Assembly: GCA_022799115.1 (NCBI GenBank)
Contig: JAAWNT010000001.1
Location: 62,001 to 126,000 of the forward strand
Source of the DNA: Clostridiales bacterium
GTDB lineage: Bacteria; Bacillota; Clostridia; Oscillospirales; Acutalibacteraceae
Reading direction: 5' to 3'
DNA length: 64,000 nucleotides
The first letter of the stretch is position 1. The number at the start of each line of letters is the position of its first letter. This document shows positions 54,167 through 62,025 of the stretch, in pieces. The translations under genes and the position numbers were made by a program. The notes beneath the pieces were generated by a model, which was given only the letters and a program-made list of their open reading frames with translations, made no database searches and was not told where the DNA came from.

Positions 54167-54186
54167 ATTTATTTGGAGTGATTTGT

Positions 54187-54693
54187 ATGACAAAACTGCG
54201 GTTGGCCGGCGTGATCCGGGAATCCATTGTGGACGGTCCCGGCATCCGGCTGGTGGTTTTTGCCCAGGGCTGTCCCCATCGGTGCCCCGGGTGTCAAAAC
54301 CCGGATACCCATTCCATGGAGGGAGGCTATGATAGCTCGGTGGAAAACATCGTGGCCGAAGTGCGCAAAAACCCCATGCTGTCGGGAGTCACCCTTTCGG
54401 GCGGCGATCCCTTTGCCCAAGCGGAACCCATGGCGGTGCTTGCGGAACAGATCCACGGCTTGGGTCTCAATGTAATTACCTATACAGGATATACGGTGGA
54501 ACAGCTTCTCCAGGGTCTGCCCCAGCATCCAGACTGGCGGAAGCTGCTGGAGGAAACCGATACCTTAATCGACGGTCCTTTTGTCCTGGAGGAAAAGACC
54601 ATGCTGCTTCGGTTTCGCGGTTCCCGCAACCAGCGTGTGATTGATCCCGTCGCCTCCCTGCGGACAGGACAGGCTGTGGAAAAGGAATTTTAA
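54187..54693 (+). CDS. nrdG: Anaerobic ribonucleotide reductase-activating protein
   Basis: Radical SAM activase of NrdD. 168 residues. The cluster motif CPHRCPGC supplies C29, C33 and C36; TLSGGDPF and NVITYTGYTVEQLL follow in the family order. The start ATG at 54187 has GGAG 8 bases upstream. It depends on S-adenosylmethionine and a reductant and is oxygen sensitive. Confidence 0.95.
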   Translation: MTKLRLAGVIRESIVDGPGIRLVVFAQGCPHRCPGCQNPDTHSMEGGYDSSVENIVAEVRKNPMLSGVTLSGGDPFAQAEPMAVLAEQIHGLGLNVITYTGYTVEQLLQGLPQHPDWRKLLEETDTLIDGPFVLEEKTMLLRFRGSRNQRVIDPVASLRTGQAVEKEF

Positions 54694-54873
54694 GCCCTCC
54701 CGTTTCCTTCCTGGTTTGGGCAACTCATCGGTACTTATCAGATTCCTGGATTGTAGTTTGCCCTCTGCTAGATTGGGGGAACCCATGCAATCCGGTCCTG
54801 TAGCAAGAAAATTCGCCTGTCCCGATTGGCATGAGGGTTTCCCATGCCGTATGATAAACGGGAACCGTTTCCA

Positions 54874-55512
54874 TTATTTTTTTAGTTTCTCTAAGAGCGC
54901 CTCTACTTTCATACCGCTTTTTGTACTTCTTGTGTTCTCTTGAAACGCGGACAGCGCATATCCGTTTTCCGTAACATAAAACATACCGTCAACGGTATAA
55001 GAGGTTCTCCCTATTTGATCGGAATCTTTTTTGACAGGAACCACAACCTTCATTCCTTCTTGAAGCTTTGGATAGCAGTCCTCAAACATGGAGTTTGCGG
55101 CGATTGTTATGATATCGTCCTTGCTAAATACCCCTTCTGTATCTTCGATAATTCTTAAGGAATATTCAAAAAATTCATATTCATCGTCAATTCCATTGGC
55201 TTTTCTTTTTTCCTGTAATTCCTCATCCTCTAGGGAAACCGATACATTATATCGTTTGATTTCCCCTATGACTTCTCCATAGACAAAAGAATCCGACAGG
55301 CTGACGCATTCCTCTAATGACAGTTGTCTGTATGACATTCCGGGCGGTACTTGATCGCACACCGGATATTGTGACCGAAGCGCCGCCACCTGGCTTTTCG
55401 ACAATGTGTCGTTTATTATATTAGGGATCAAAATGAATATTGCTATGACCAACATGATTGCCGCCGCACCTATTATGACAATTCCTTTTTTGCTTCTTTT
55501 CATAATATTCAT
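54874..55512 (-). CDS. Membrane-anchored protein next to the matrixin
   Basis: Not recognised. 212 residues: a short basic N-terminus (MKRSKKG), one membrane helix (about 10-30), then an extracytoplasmic domain with DQVPPGMSYRQLSLEEC, SFVYGEVIGEIKRYNVSVS and EDCYPKLQEGMKVVVPVKK, ending in basic residues. A surface beta-rich domain is likely. I use the ATG at 55512, 8 bases after AGGA; an ATG at 55521 touches it. It begins 28 bases after the metalloprotease gene and is AT-rich, so the two are probably co-transcribed. Confidence 0.72.
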   Translation of the reverse strand: MNIMKRSKKGIVIIGAAAIMLVIAIFILIPNIINDTLSKSQVAALRSQYPVCDQVPPGMSYRQLSLEECVSLSDSFVYGEVIGEIKRYNVSVSLEDEELQEKRKANGIDDEYEFFEYSLRIIEDTEGVFSKDDIITIAANSMFEDCYPKLQEGMKVVVPVKKDSDQIGRTSYTVDGMFYVTENGYALSAFQENTRSTKSGMKVEALLEKLKK

Positions 55513-55540
55513 TGCATTCATCCTTTCTTGGCCATCGATT

Positions 55541-56203
55541 TTAATATTTGGTGTTCAGGTCATTGATATCATGGGCTTGAGGGGTATAGTAGCTTTCCAC
55601 TGACCCAGTCCTCATTACGGAAGCCGCATTTGTAACATAATAATCTGTATTTGGATGACCCAATCCTAAAGCATGCCCTAGCTCGTGAACCATGGTATAG
55701 CGGCGATGTGTCGTATTTTCAAAAGAATTAAATGGCGTGAATAATATACTAGCATATTTAATTTTTCCCGAAGAAGCCCGTGCCTTCGCTGCTGAATCCA
55801 ATAAAATTCCATCGGTTGAGGTGATTCGGCAGATACCAAGTACTGATCGAGCCCCCCAGTAACCCCACATATCTTCCCATGCCACAACGGTTGATGTCCC
55901 GAGATCTACATTTGAAGTTGAAAATGACGCTTCCGCCACTCCAACTCTTGATGACGCATTAGGCCAAGCATTTTTGGCAATCGTATATTGCGGCAAATAA
56001 TTACTATCAAGACGATCTCCGTTGATCTTTAGATTTGCTTTTCTATTTGTAACATCAAACCATTTCAGAGGAATCTTATCATAGCCCGGACCATATCCAT
56101 CATAATATATCTCGTGAGCATAGGAATAATAAGGAAAAATACTTGTCAAACTTAGAAGAATTAAGGAAAGGGGCATTAACATCTTTAACTTTTTTTTTAG
56201 CAT
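55541..56203 (-). CDS. Secreted matrixin-type metalloprotease
   Basis: 220 residues with a cleavable signal peptide (MLKKKLKMLMPLSL to SYAHE). The zinc site HELGHALGLGH lies at residues 173-183 and the Met-turn SVM at about 195-197, the marks of metzincins/matrixins (M10A-like). The catalytic domain begins soon after the signal; I see no pro-domain or cysteine-switch, and the mature part has one cysteine. GGAGG is 9 bases before the ATG. Strong A+T codon bias sets it and its neighbour apart. Substrate unknown. Confidence 0.88.
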   Translation of the reverse strand: MLKKKLKMLMPLSLILLSLTSIFPYYSYAHEIYYDGYGPGYDKIPLKWFDVTNRKANLKINGDRLDSNYLPQYTIAKNAWPNASSRVGVAEASFSTSNVDLGTSTVVAWEDMWGYWGARSVLGICRITSTDGILLDSAAKARASSGKIKYASILFTPFNSFENTTHRRYTMVHELGHALGLGHPNTDYYVTNAASVMRTGSVESYYTPQAHDINDLNTKY

Positions 56204-56364
56204 ATTCTTATTACCTCCTATTGAAATAATTATATGTGCCGTTTCTCAGCTTAATTTGTTTAAAGAGTCACCTCCATATTAATTATTAACGTACAATCAT
56301 AGTATAATATAAGATTTTAATAATATCAATATACATATAATGATATTTTAATATTATTATCACA

Positions 56365-56402
56365 AAAAGAACCAGCTGCTTTATTACAGCTGGTTCTTTT
56401 AA
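56365..56402. terminator. Terminator near the lipase-like gene
   Basis: Perfect 14-base-pair stem AAAAGAACCAGCTG/CAGCTGGTTCTTTT. On the minus strand it lies 35 bases beyond the hydrolase gene and ends in T residues. Confidence 0.85.
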
Positions 56403-56436
56403 TAATAAATTTACTTTCATTATAAAATCGCATCTC

Positions 56437-57372
56437 TTAAAACAGAACCTCTTCTAGGAATACCTCGATGTCCCTGATTACCTCCCGCTTATTGATCTCG
56501 TTTAGCACCTCATGGCGGGCGTTGGGATATAGCTTCAGCGTGACGTCATGTCCTGTCCTGCGGAGCTTATCCGCCACCTTACGCACACCTTTTCCGTAAT
56601 TGCCCACCGGATCCATATCCCCTGCGGACAGCAAAATCGGGATATTGGGCATCCGCTCATACCAGCTTGCGTGATTCACATCGGATAACAGATTCATTAG
56701 CTCCTGATAGCCGGAAGCCGTGAATAAAAAGCCGCACAGCGGATCCTCCTGATATTGGCGCACCACGGATTCATCCCGGCACAACCAGTCGTTTTCGGTA
56801 AGAACCGGCTCAAATTTTCGATTATAGCCAGAAAAGATCACCTTGTGCAATTTCTCGCTGACCGCTTTGGGCCCTTCCTTTCGGACCACCGCAGCAGCCA
56901 GAGCCTTGCCCGCGCTCATCACAGCCCTGGGATGGCCCGCGCTGGTACCGCAAAAGACCGCCGCTGTCACTCCCTCGCCGTGCAGCGCTAAATAGGCGCG
57001 GGTTAGAAAAGACCCCATACTATGTCCCAGCATGGCGTAGGGGACGGCGGGATAGTCAGACTGGATTAGCCCCCGCATCCGATGCATATCCTCTACCAAA
57101 CGGTGATAACCGCCCTCTCCAAAGTAGCCGTAGCTGGAACTATCGGTCACAGAGCGTCCATGTCCCGCGTGGTCATGAACGCAAACCACGTATCCCTTCT
57201 GTGCAAAATATCGGCACAGCTCCACATACCGCCGTCCGTGTTCCGCCATTCCATGGGCAACTTGTAGCACGGCTCTTACATTCTGTACCTCCGACGGTTC
57301 GAATATCCGGGCAAAAATAAGCCCTTCTCCGTTGGTTGAGGGAAACGTCAATTCTCTATTGCAGATATCCAT
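56437..57372 (-). CDS. Alpha/beta hydrolase, monoacylglycerol lipase type
   Basis: 311-residue serine hydrolase of the Hydrolase_4 group. Nucleophile elbow GHSMGS, oxyanion region VAHGMAEHGRRYVELCRYFA and VHDHAGHGRS, acid in LLSAGDMDPVGNYG and histidine in NARHEVLNE. No signal peptide. Likely acts on mono-acylglycerols or lysophospholipids. GGAGG is 8 bases before the ATG. Confidence 0.9.
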   Translation of the reverse strand: MDICNRELTFPSTNGEGLIFARIFEPSEVQNVRAVLQVAHGMAEHGRRYVELCRYFAQKGYVVCVHDHAGHGRSVTDSSSYGYFGEGGYHRLVEDMHRMRGLIQSDYPAVPYAMLGHSMGSFLTRAYLALHGEGVTAAVFCGTSAGHPRAVMSAGKALAAAVVRKEGPKAVSEKLHKVIFSGYNRKFEPVLTENDWLCRDESVVRQYQEDPLCGFLFTASGYQELMNLLSDVNHASWYERMPNIPILLSAGDMDPVGNYGKGVRKVADKLRRTGHDVTLKLYPNARHEVLNEINKREVIRDIEVFLEEVLF

Positions 57373-57448
57373 CGCACGGCCTCCGTATTCTTTGGTTTAA
57401 TTGTGAAACAAAGCTCCGCCCTTCATTCGGTGAACGTCGCTTATAGCT

Positions 57449-57480
57449 GACGGCAATCGCACGTTTTGCGCAATTGCCGT
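57449..57480. repeat. Imperfect inverted repeat after mscL
   Basis: ACGGCAAT/ATTGCCGT arms around GCACGTTTTGCGC form a hairpin between the mscL and hydrolase genes. It may be a transcription end, though no clear T tail follows. Confidence 0.45.
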
Positions 57481-57643
57481 CCTTCCAAAAAAGCTGCTCT
57501 ATTCCCCAACATCCGCACCTCATAACCGTCCGCAAGCGGGCGCCGAATCTCTTTGCAGACTTTTGTATGGGGGAGCCTCCCCTTCTTATTTATCTGCACA
57601 ACTTTTTTAGGCCCTCTCCTTGTCAAAAGGAAACAGCTCTTTG

Positions 57644-58120
57644 TTATCGTGCCGACCCCTCTTTTTTTATGGGTCCCTCCGTTTGCTTCACCGGGTTCTC
57701 CGGCGCCGCCTCCTCAAGCACAGAGGTACAGTTGGGACAGCGGGTCGCCTCTTTTTTGATCTCGGTGCAGCAATATGGACAGGTCTTTGTGGTAAGCTCC
57801 TCGACCTTCTCTTCTTTGTGTTTTCCCTTTTCCGCCAATGTATTCATCATTTTCACAAATAAAAAAATCACCAGCGCCATTATGACAAAATTGATCACAG
57901 CGGTGATAAACGCGCCATAGCGGATATCCACTCCGTTAATTGTAAATGACAGATAGCTAAAATCGGTTTTGGCCACTAGACCGATCAAAGGAGAAATCAC
58001 GTCGTCCACCAATGATTTTACAATGGCTTGGAACGCCGCTCCGATGATTACGCCGATGGCTAAATCCATGACATTACCGCGCAAGGCAAACTGCTTAAAC
58101 TCCGTTAAAAACTTTCTCAT
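57644..58120 (-). CDS. mscL: Large-conductance mechanosensitive channel with zinc ribbon
   Basis: 158 residues. The first 105 are a standard MscL: cytosolic helix MRKFLTEFKQFALRGNVMDL, TM1 with AIGVIIGAAF, periplasmic-type loop and TM2. The C-terminal 45 residues add CPYC and CPNC pairs (C114, C117, C128, C131), a zinc-ribbon-like domain. It releases solutes on osmotic downshock. No strong Shine-Dalgarno stands before the ATG. Confidence 0.93.
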   Translation of the reverse strand: MRKFLTEFKQFALRGNVMDLAIGVIIGAAFQAIVKSLVDDVISPLIGLVAKTDFSYLSFTINGVDIRYGAFITAVINFVIMALVIFLFVKMMNTLAEKGKHKEEKVEELTTKTCPYCCTEIKKEATRCPNCTSVLEEAAPENPVKQTEGPIKKEGSAR

Positions 58121-58282
58121 GGTTATGGCTTAGCGGGAGAAGCCCCATTGTCACAAAGCTTTTGCTCCCCAGAAGAACCGCCAACCGATCTCAAAAACCA
58201 GGCTTGTTCTCCTTTATCCGCCGTTCCCCCTTTTCTCCTGTATTTTCTTTATTTTATCATATTTTTCGCCCGATGGCACCCG

Positions 58283-58978
58283 CTATTTTACACAATTTAG
58301 AATCGTAAAAAAATGTAGAATACTGCCAGCCAACACAAAGAGATGCCAGACAGAGTGAATATACTTTATCTTTTTACCCATATGATACAGCACTGCCCCG
58401 GCGGTATAAGCAATACCGCCCGCAACCATCAACACAATTTCCCTGGCCGGCATCGCCTGCACCAGCGGCTTGACGGCAAAAATCACCGCCCATCCCATCA
58501 CCAGATAACACATGGCGGACAGCTTACTAAACCGTTTCATATCAATGGCGTTGAGTACGATTCCAAACACCGCGGCCCCCCAAATGCAGCCAAACAGAAC
58601 CCAACCGGCGGTTCCCCCGATAATTAACAGGCTGATCGGGGTATAAGTGCCGGCAATCAAAAGAAAAATAGAGCAATGATCCAGAATTCGGAACACTTTT
58701 TTCGCTCTGTTGATCCCCAATGCGTGATATAGGGTGGATACAATATACAGCACAAACAGAGTAACCCCGTATAGAGTATTGCACAATATGGTTCCCGCGT
58801 TCTTCGGCGCCATAACCAGTAGGATCACCAAGGCGGCCACAGCCAGCGCCGCGCCGATCCCATGGGTAACGGCGTTGAGCACCTCTTCCAGCGCGGTATA
58901 GTGCGGCAGACTGAGCTGTTCCCTTCTCTTTTCCAGCCGGCGAAGTTTTTCCTCCCGGGATTGCTTTGACTGATTCAT
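58283..58978 (-). CDS. trhA: PAQR-family membrane protein TrhA (hemolysin III)
   Basis: 231 residues with seven hydrophobic segments. Family residues: EEVLNAVTHGIGA, STLYHAL, IFLLIAGTYTPISL and SVWHLFVLAGSILHF with the metal-binding His/Asp positions. Affects membrane lipid homeostasis; despite the old name it is not thought to be a toxin. AAAGGAAG precedes the ATG at 58978. Confidence 0.92.
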   Translation of the reverse strand: MNQSKQSREEKLRRLEKRREQLSLPHYTALEEVLNAVTHGIGAALAVAALVILLVMAPKNAGTILCNTLYGVTLFVLYIVSTLYHALGINRAKKVFRILDHCSIFLLIAGTYTPISLLIIGGTAGWVLFGCIWGAAVFGIVLNAIDMKRFSKLSAMCYLVMGWAVIFAVKPLVQAMPAREIVLMVAGGIAYTAGAVLYHMGKKIKYIHSVWHLFVLAGSILHFFTILNCVK

Positions 58979-59056
58979 GGGCAAGCTTCCTTTCCGAAAT
59001 AAGTATAAATAACGGCTGACCTCATTTGTTGGAGCCGCATTCCGGCAACCGTTGGA

Positions 59057-60025
59057 TCAAACCTTTTCCCGCTGTTGCATAACCGGGCGCCGGCACGCCG
59101 CTGATCCATTCCCGCTATCCAACTCGGCTGGCCCCCGTTCCAGCACTCCCTGGAGATCGAACTGGGGGATATAATCCTTTTGTGCGCTGGACAGCCGCTG
59201 GACAAATCCGTCCAAATCCAGGGAAAACAGGTGATCCTGCACTTTCCGATACTCCCGAGGAGTAATCCTGCGATTGAGCTCAGGCATCTGCTGTACCGCC
59301 CCGCAGGGCACATACTGCCCCATCAGGCTTACCAGAACCTGTCCGGATAAATGATGTTGAATCCAGTCCAATACAGCCATAGAATTCCGGGTATTCCCCG
59401 GCAGGATCAGATGCCTCACCACCGTACCGTGGAGGAGCATTCCTTCTTCATCAAACTGCGGCGCTCCAGTCTGCCTGGCCATCTCGGTAATCGCCAGGCA
59501 GGCCTGGGAAAAATAATCGGATACCCCGGAATAACGCCGCGCCGTTTCATCGTCGGCATACTTGAAATCGGGCAAATAGACGTCCACCAGGCCTTCCAGT
59601 TGGCGAAGGGTCTCTACCTTTTCATACCCGCTGGAATTGTACACAACCGGAATCCGCGGCCGGTATTGACGCAAGCTTTCCACAATCGCGGGCACAAAAT
59701 GAGTGGGGTTCACCAGATTGATGTTGTGGGCTCCCTGCTCTTCCAATTCCCGATAAATAGCCGCCAGCCGCTCCACCGAGATGATCTCGCCGTATTCCCG
59801 ATTGCTGATCTCGTAGTTCTGGCAATACACGCAGCGCAGGGTGCATCCGCTGAAAAACACCGTTCCAGATCCATTTTTCCCGCTGATACAGGGTTCCTCC
59901 CAAAAATGGAGGGCGGCGCGGGCCACTTTGGGAAGGGTCCCCATATGGCAGAATCCCTGACCCTGCTCCCCATCCCTTATTGCCTTGCAGTCTCTGGGGC
60001 AGAGGGCGCATCTGTTTCCGTTCAT
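59057..60025 (-). CDS. Radical SAM protein, PflA-related (COG1313)
   Basis: 322 residues. The radical SAM cluster motif CTLRCVYC supplies C61, C65 and C68. The N-terminus has four extra cysteines (C6, C9, C13, C26). This is the family of uncharacterised PflA-like or PflX activases that act on glycyl-radical or other enzymes. It overlaps pgeF by one base (TAATG), with GGAGGAG 5 bases before the ATG, so the two are coupled. Confidence 0.88.
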   Translation of the reverse strand: MNGNRCALCPRDCKAIRDGEQGQGFCHMGTLPKVARAALHFWEEPCISGKNGSGTVFFSGCTLRCVYCQNYEISNREYGEIISVERLAAIYRELEEQGAHNINLVNPTHFVPAIVESLRQYRPRIPVVYNSSGYEKVETLRQLEGLVDVYLPDFKYADDETARRYSGVSDYFSQACLAITEMARQTGAPQFDEEGMLLHGTVVRHLILPGNTRNSMAVLDWIQHHLSGQVLVSLMGQYVPCGAVQQMPELNRRITPREYRKVQDHLFSLDLDGFVQRLSSAQKDYIPQFDLQGVLERGPAELDSGNGSAACRRPVMQQREKV

Positions 60026-60864
60026 TAGAACTCCTCCCGGATACCGATCAGCGCGGCCAATCCGCCTCGTTTTCCACCGGTGGCCCGATGGGAAAACAAC
60101 AGACCATGGTTACACCGGGTACACAGATCCGTGATCGTCAGATGTTCCGGCCAAATCCCCGCTCTGACCAGAATTTGACGGTTTACTTCCCAAAGATTCA
60201 GCATGAATTTTCCGTCCTGCTCCTCCGAGAGAAAGGATTCCGGCGTTAATCCCTCTAGATTTGCAAATTGACGTTGCACAGGCGCGTCCACCTGGTAACA
60301 GCAGGGCCCAATAGACGGGCCAATCGCCGCCACAAGGTCGGAGGGATTGCTGCCAAATTCGTCTTTCATCCGCTGGACCATCTTTTCGCCGATCCCCGCT
60401 ACCGTCCCTCTCCAGCCTGCATGGGCAAGGCCAACCGCTTTATGCACAGGATCTACAAAAAACAAGGGCACACAATCCGCGTAATAAGTGACCAGCGTTA
60501 CACCCGGCTCGTCGGTAAGAAGGCCGTCCACGCTTTGTCTGTCTTTGGGCTTCCAGATTCCAAGACCCGCGTGGCGCTTTCCTACCCGGCGAATCTCCGT
60601 GTGATGATCTTGGCTGGACGCTACCAAACCCTCATAGGGCAGATTGGCCGCCCGGCATAGCCGCCGGTAATTTTCCAATACGTTTTCCTCCGGATCCCCC
60701 CGCCCAAAGCTCAGGTTCATCGAGGTAAATTCCCCCTGACTCACTCCGCCCAAACGGGTGGAAAAAGCGTGACTCACCAAGGGAATCTCCTCGATTTGAG
60801 GAAAGGTCAGGTAAGCCACCCCGTCGTTCACATGTAGATGCATCGTTTGGCTGGAATATATCAT
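60025..60864 (-). CDS. pgeF: Peptidoglycan editing factor PgeF (laccase domain)
   Basis: 279-residue YfiH/YlmD family protein. Motifs: YYADCVPLFF, GLAHAGWRGTVAGI and IGPSIGPCCYQV with the conserved His and Cys residues, and the C-terminal DLCTRC. It acts as a purine nucleoside phosphorylase/deaminase in some species and removes wrongly incorporated serine from peptidoglycan precursors. GGGG 8 bases before the ATG. Confidence 0.93.
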   Translation of the reverse strand: MIYSSQTMHLHVNDGVAYLTFPQIEEIPLVSHAFSTRLGGVSQGEFTSMNLSFGRGDPEENVLENYRRLCRAANLPYEGLVASSQDHHTEIRRVGKRHAGLGIWKPKDRQSVDGLLTDEPGVTLVTYYADCVPLFFVDPVHKAVGLAHAGWRGTVAGIGEKMVQRMKDEFGSNPSDLVAAIGPSIGPCCYQVDAPVQRQFANLEGLTPESFLSEEQDGKFMLNLWEVNRQILVRAGIWPEHLTITDLCTRCNHGLLFSHRATGGKRGGLAALIGIREEF

Positions 60865-61348
60865 TTGAGATCCCCTTTCAAATATACAAATAGTTAATTT
60901 CCTGTTTTATATTACATATAATCCCTTTTTTTATCATATTTCTCAACGGTTTGACCGCATTCTGTGGATTTCCAGTTCTTCTCTCTATAATCGGCTATTG
61001 AGAGCACACCAGGCAGCCGCCTTCTAATGGTACGCTGACCTACAATCCTTTGGTTTCTCTGGGTTACTCTTTCCTTTAAAATTTCCTTTGACGTAACATT
61101 GGAACAAAGACTTCACAGAAAAAATACAGAATGAAGCCGTCGATTATTGTAAAATTAAATAAATTTTATACAATTCGTATTGATCCTACTGCTATTTTCC
61201 TTATGTTTTTTGCTTCTCCGCTTTTAGAGATATGGTAGCGCTGTATATAGTTTATCAGTTCATGAAAAGCCTGTAAACGGGAAACAATGAATTTTTAGCT
61301 GCTTCTATCAGGGATATCCGCTTAATTGAAGTTTTATACCAGCGCAGC
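60865..61348. other. Spacer upstream of pgeF, no gene seen
   Basis: About 480 bases, AT-rich. 60960-61080 contains short complementary segments when read on the minus strand (CGGCT with AGCCG, CTCTC with GAGAG), but no RNA family was recognised. Confidence 0.4.
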
Positions 61349-61388
61349 AAAACCTCCTGTTGTATGTCTGATTACAACAGGAGGTTTT
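61349..61388 (-). terminator. Terminator of the sleC-like operon
   Basis: Perfect 16-base-pair stem (61349-61364 with 61373-61388). On the minus strand the stem itself ends in TTTT, followed by GCTGCG, so no longer T tail follows. Confidence 0.8.
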
Positions 61389-61476
61389 CCCATCCATTTC
61401 ATCGCCCCAGAGTAAAAGCATGTTGGCTGCCCAAACCGGTGCGGCTGGAAGTTGTCGGTACACAACAGCGTTTCCC

Positions 61477-62025
61477 TTAGAAACCCGAACCCGACGGAGG
61501 AACGGTTCCATCTCCAATGGTGATCCGATACAGACGTGACAAATATCTCCACGTATTGCGGGTAATTTCACCTGTAGGATCAAGGCTGGCGCGGATCTGC
61601 ATCCATTTTATGGCCGCCACCGATACGTCGTCGTGTACATTGTTGCACAAAACCTGAGGCATAGACGGATAGAAATGACTAATTGCCCGCATCATACCGT
61701 GAATCATATACAGGTGCTCGTTGACTTCATTGGCCCGAATAACCTGCCCCCTTTGAAAGATTGGATTTACCGGCTCCGCCGGGCCGATCTCCACCAGAGC
61801 GCGCCGGTACTCGTCGGCCACCGCGTACCAAGTTTGCATATCCGTGATCCCGGTGACAGGAAGTCCATGTCGCTTCTGAAAGGAAGAAACCGAGGCCACG
61901 GTATCCTTGGAATAAATTCCATCCGGAATAACGGGATGCACCTGATTATCATATTGGGCAATGGCCCGCAGCATGGTTTGAAGGCTTTGGACAGGCTGGC
62001 CAACCGGTTCGTTGATAATGGCCAT
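61477..62025 (-). CDS. Two-repeat peptidoglycan-binding protein
   Basis: 182 residues built from two PG_binding_1-like repeats: residues about 1-75 (VQSLQTMLRAIAQY, DGIYSKDTVASVSSFQKRHGLP) and about 88-172 (NEHLYMIHGMMRAIS, DVSVAAIKWMQIRASLDPTG). There is no signal peptide and no catalytic domain. The ATG at 62025 shares one base with the stop of the previous gene (TAATG) and has AGGAGG 7 bases upstream. Likely holds or localises the cortex-lytic enzyme on the spore wall. Confidence 0.85.
   Translation of the reverse strand: MAIINEPVGQPVQSLQTMLRAIAQYDNQVHPVIPDGIYSKDTVASVSSFQKRHGLPVTGITDMQTWYAVADEYRRALVEIGPAEPVNPIFQRGQVIRANEVNEHLYMIHGMMRAISHFYPSMPQVLCNNVHDDVSVAAIKWMQIRASLDPTGEITRNTWRYLSRLYRITIGDGTVPPSGSGF

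Noticed and set aside
57441-57626. A 61-codon minus-strand frame after mscL
   Set aside because: No ribosome binding site; overlaps a hairpin and resembles no known small protein.
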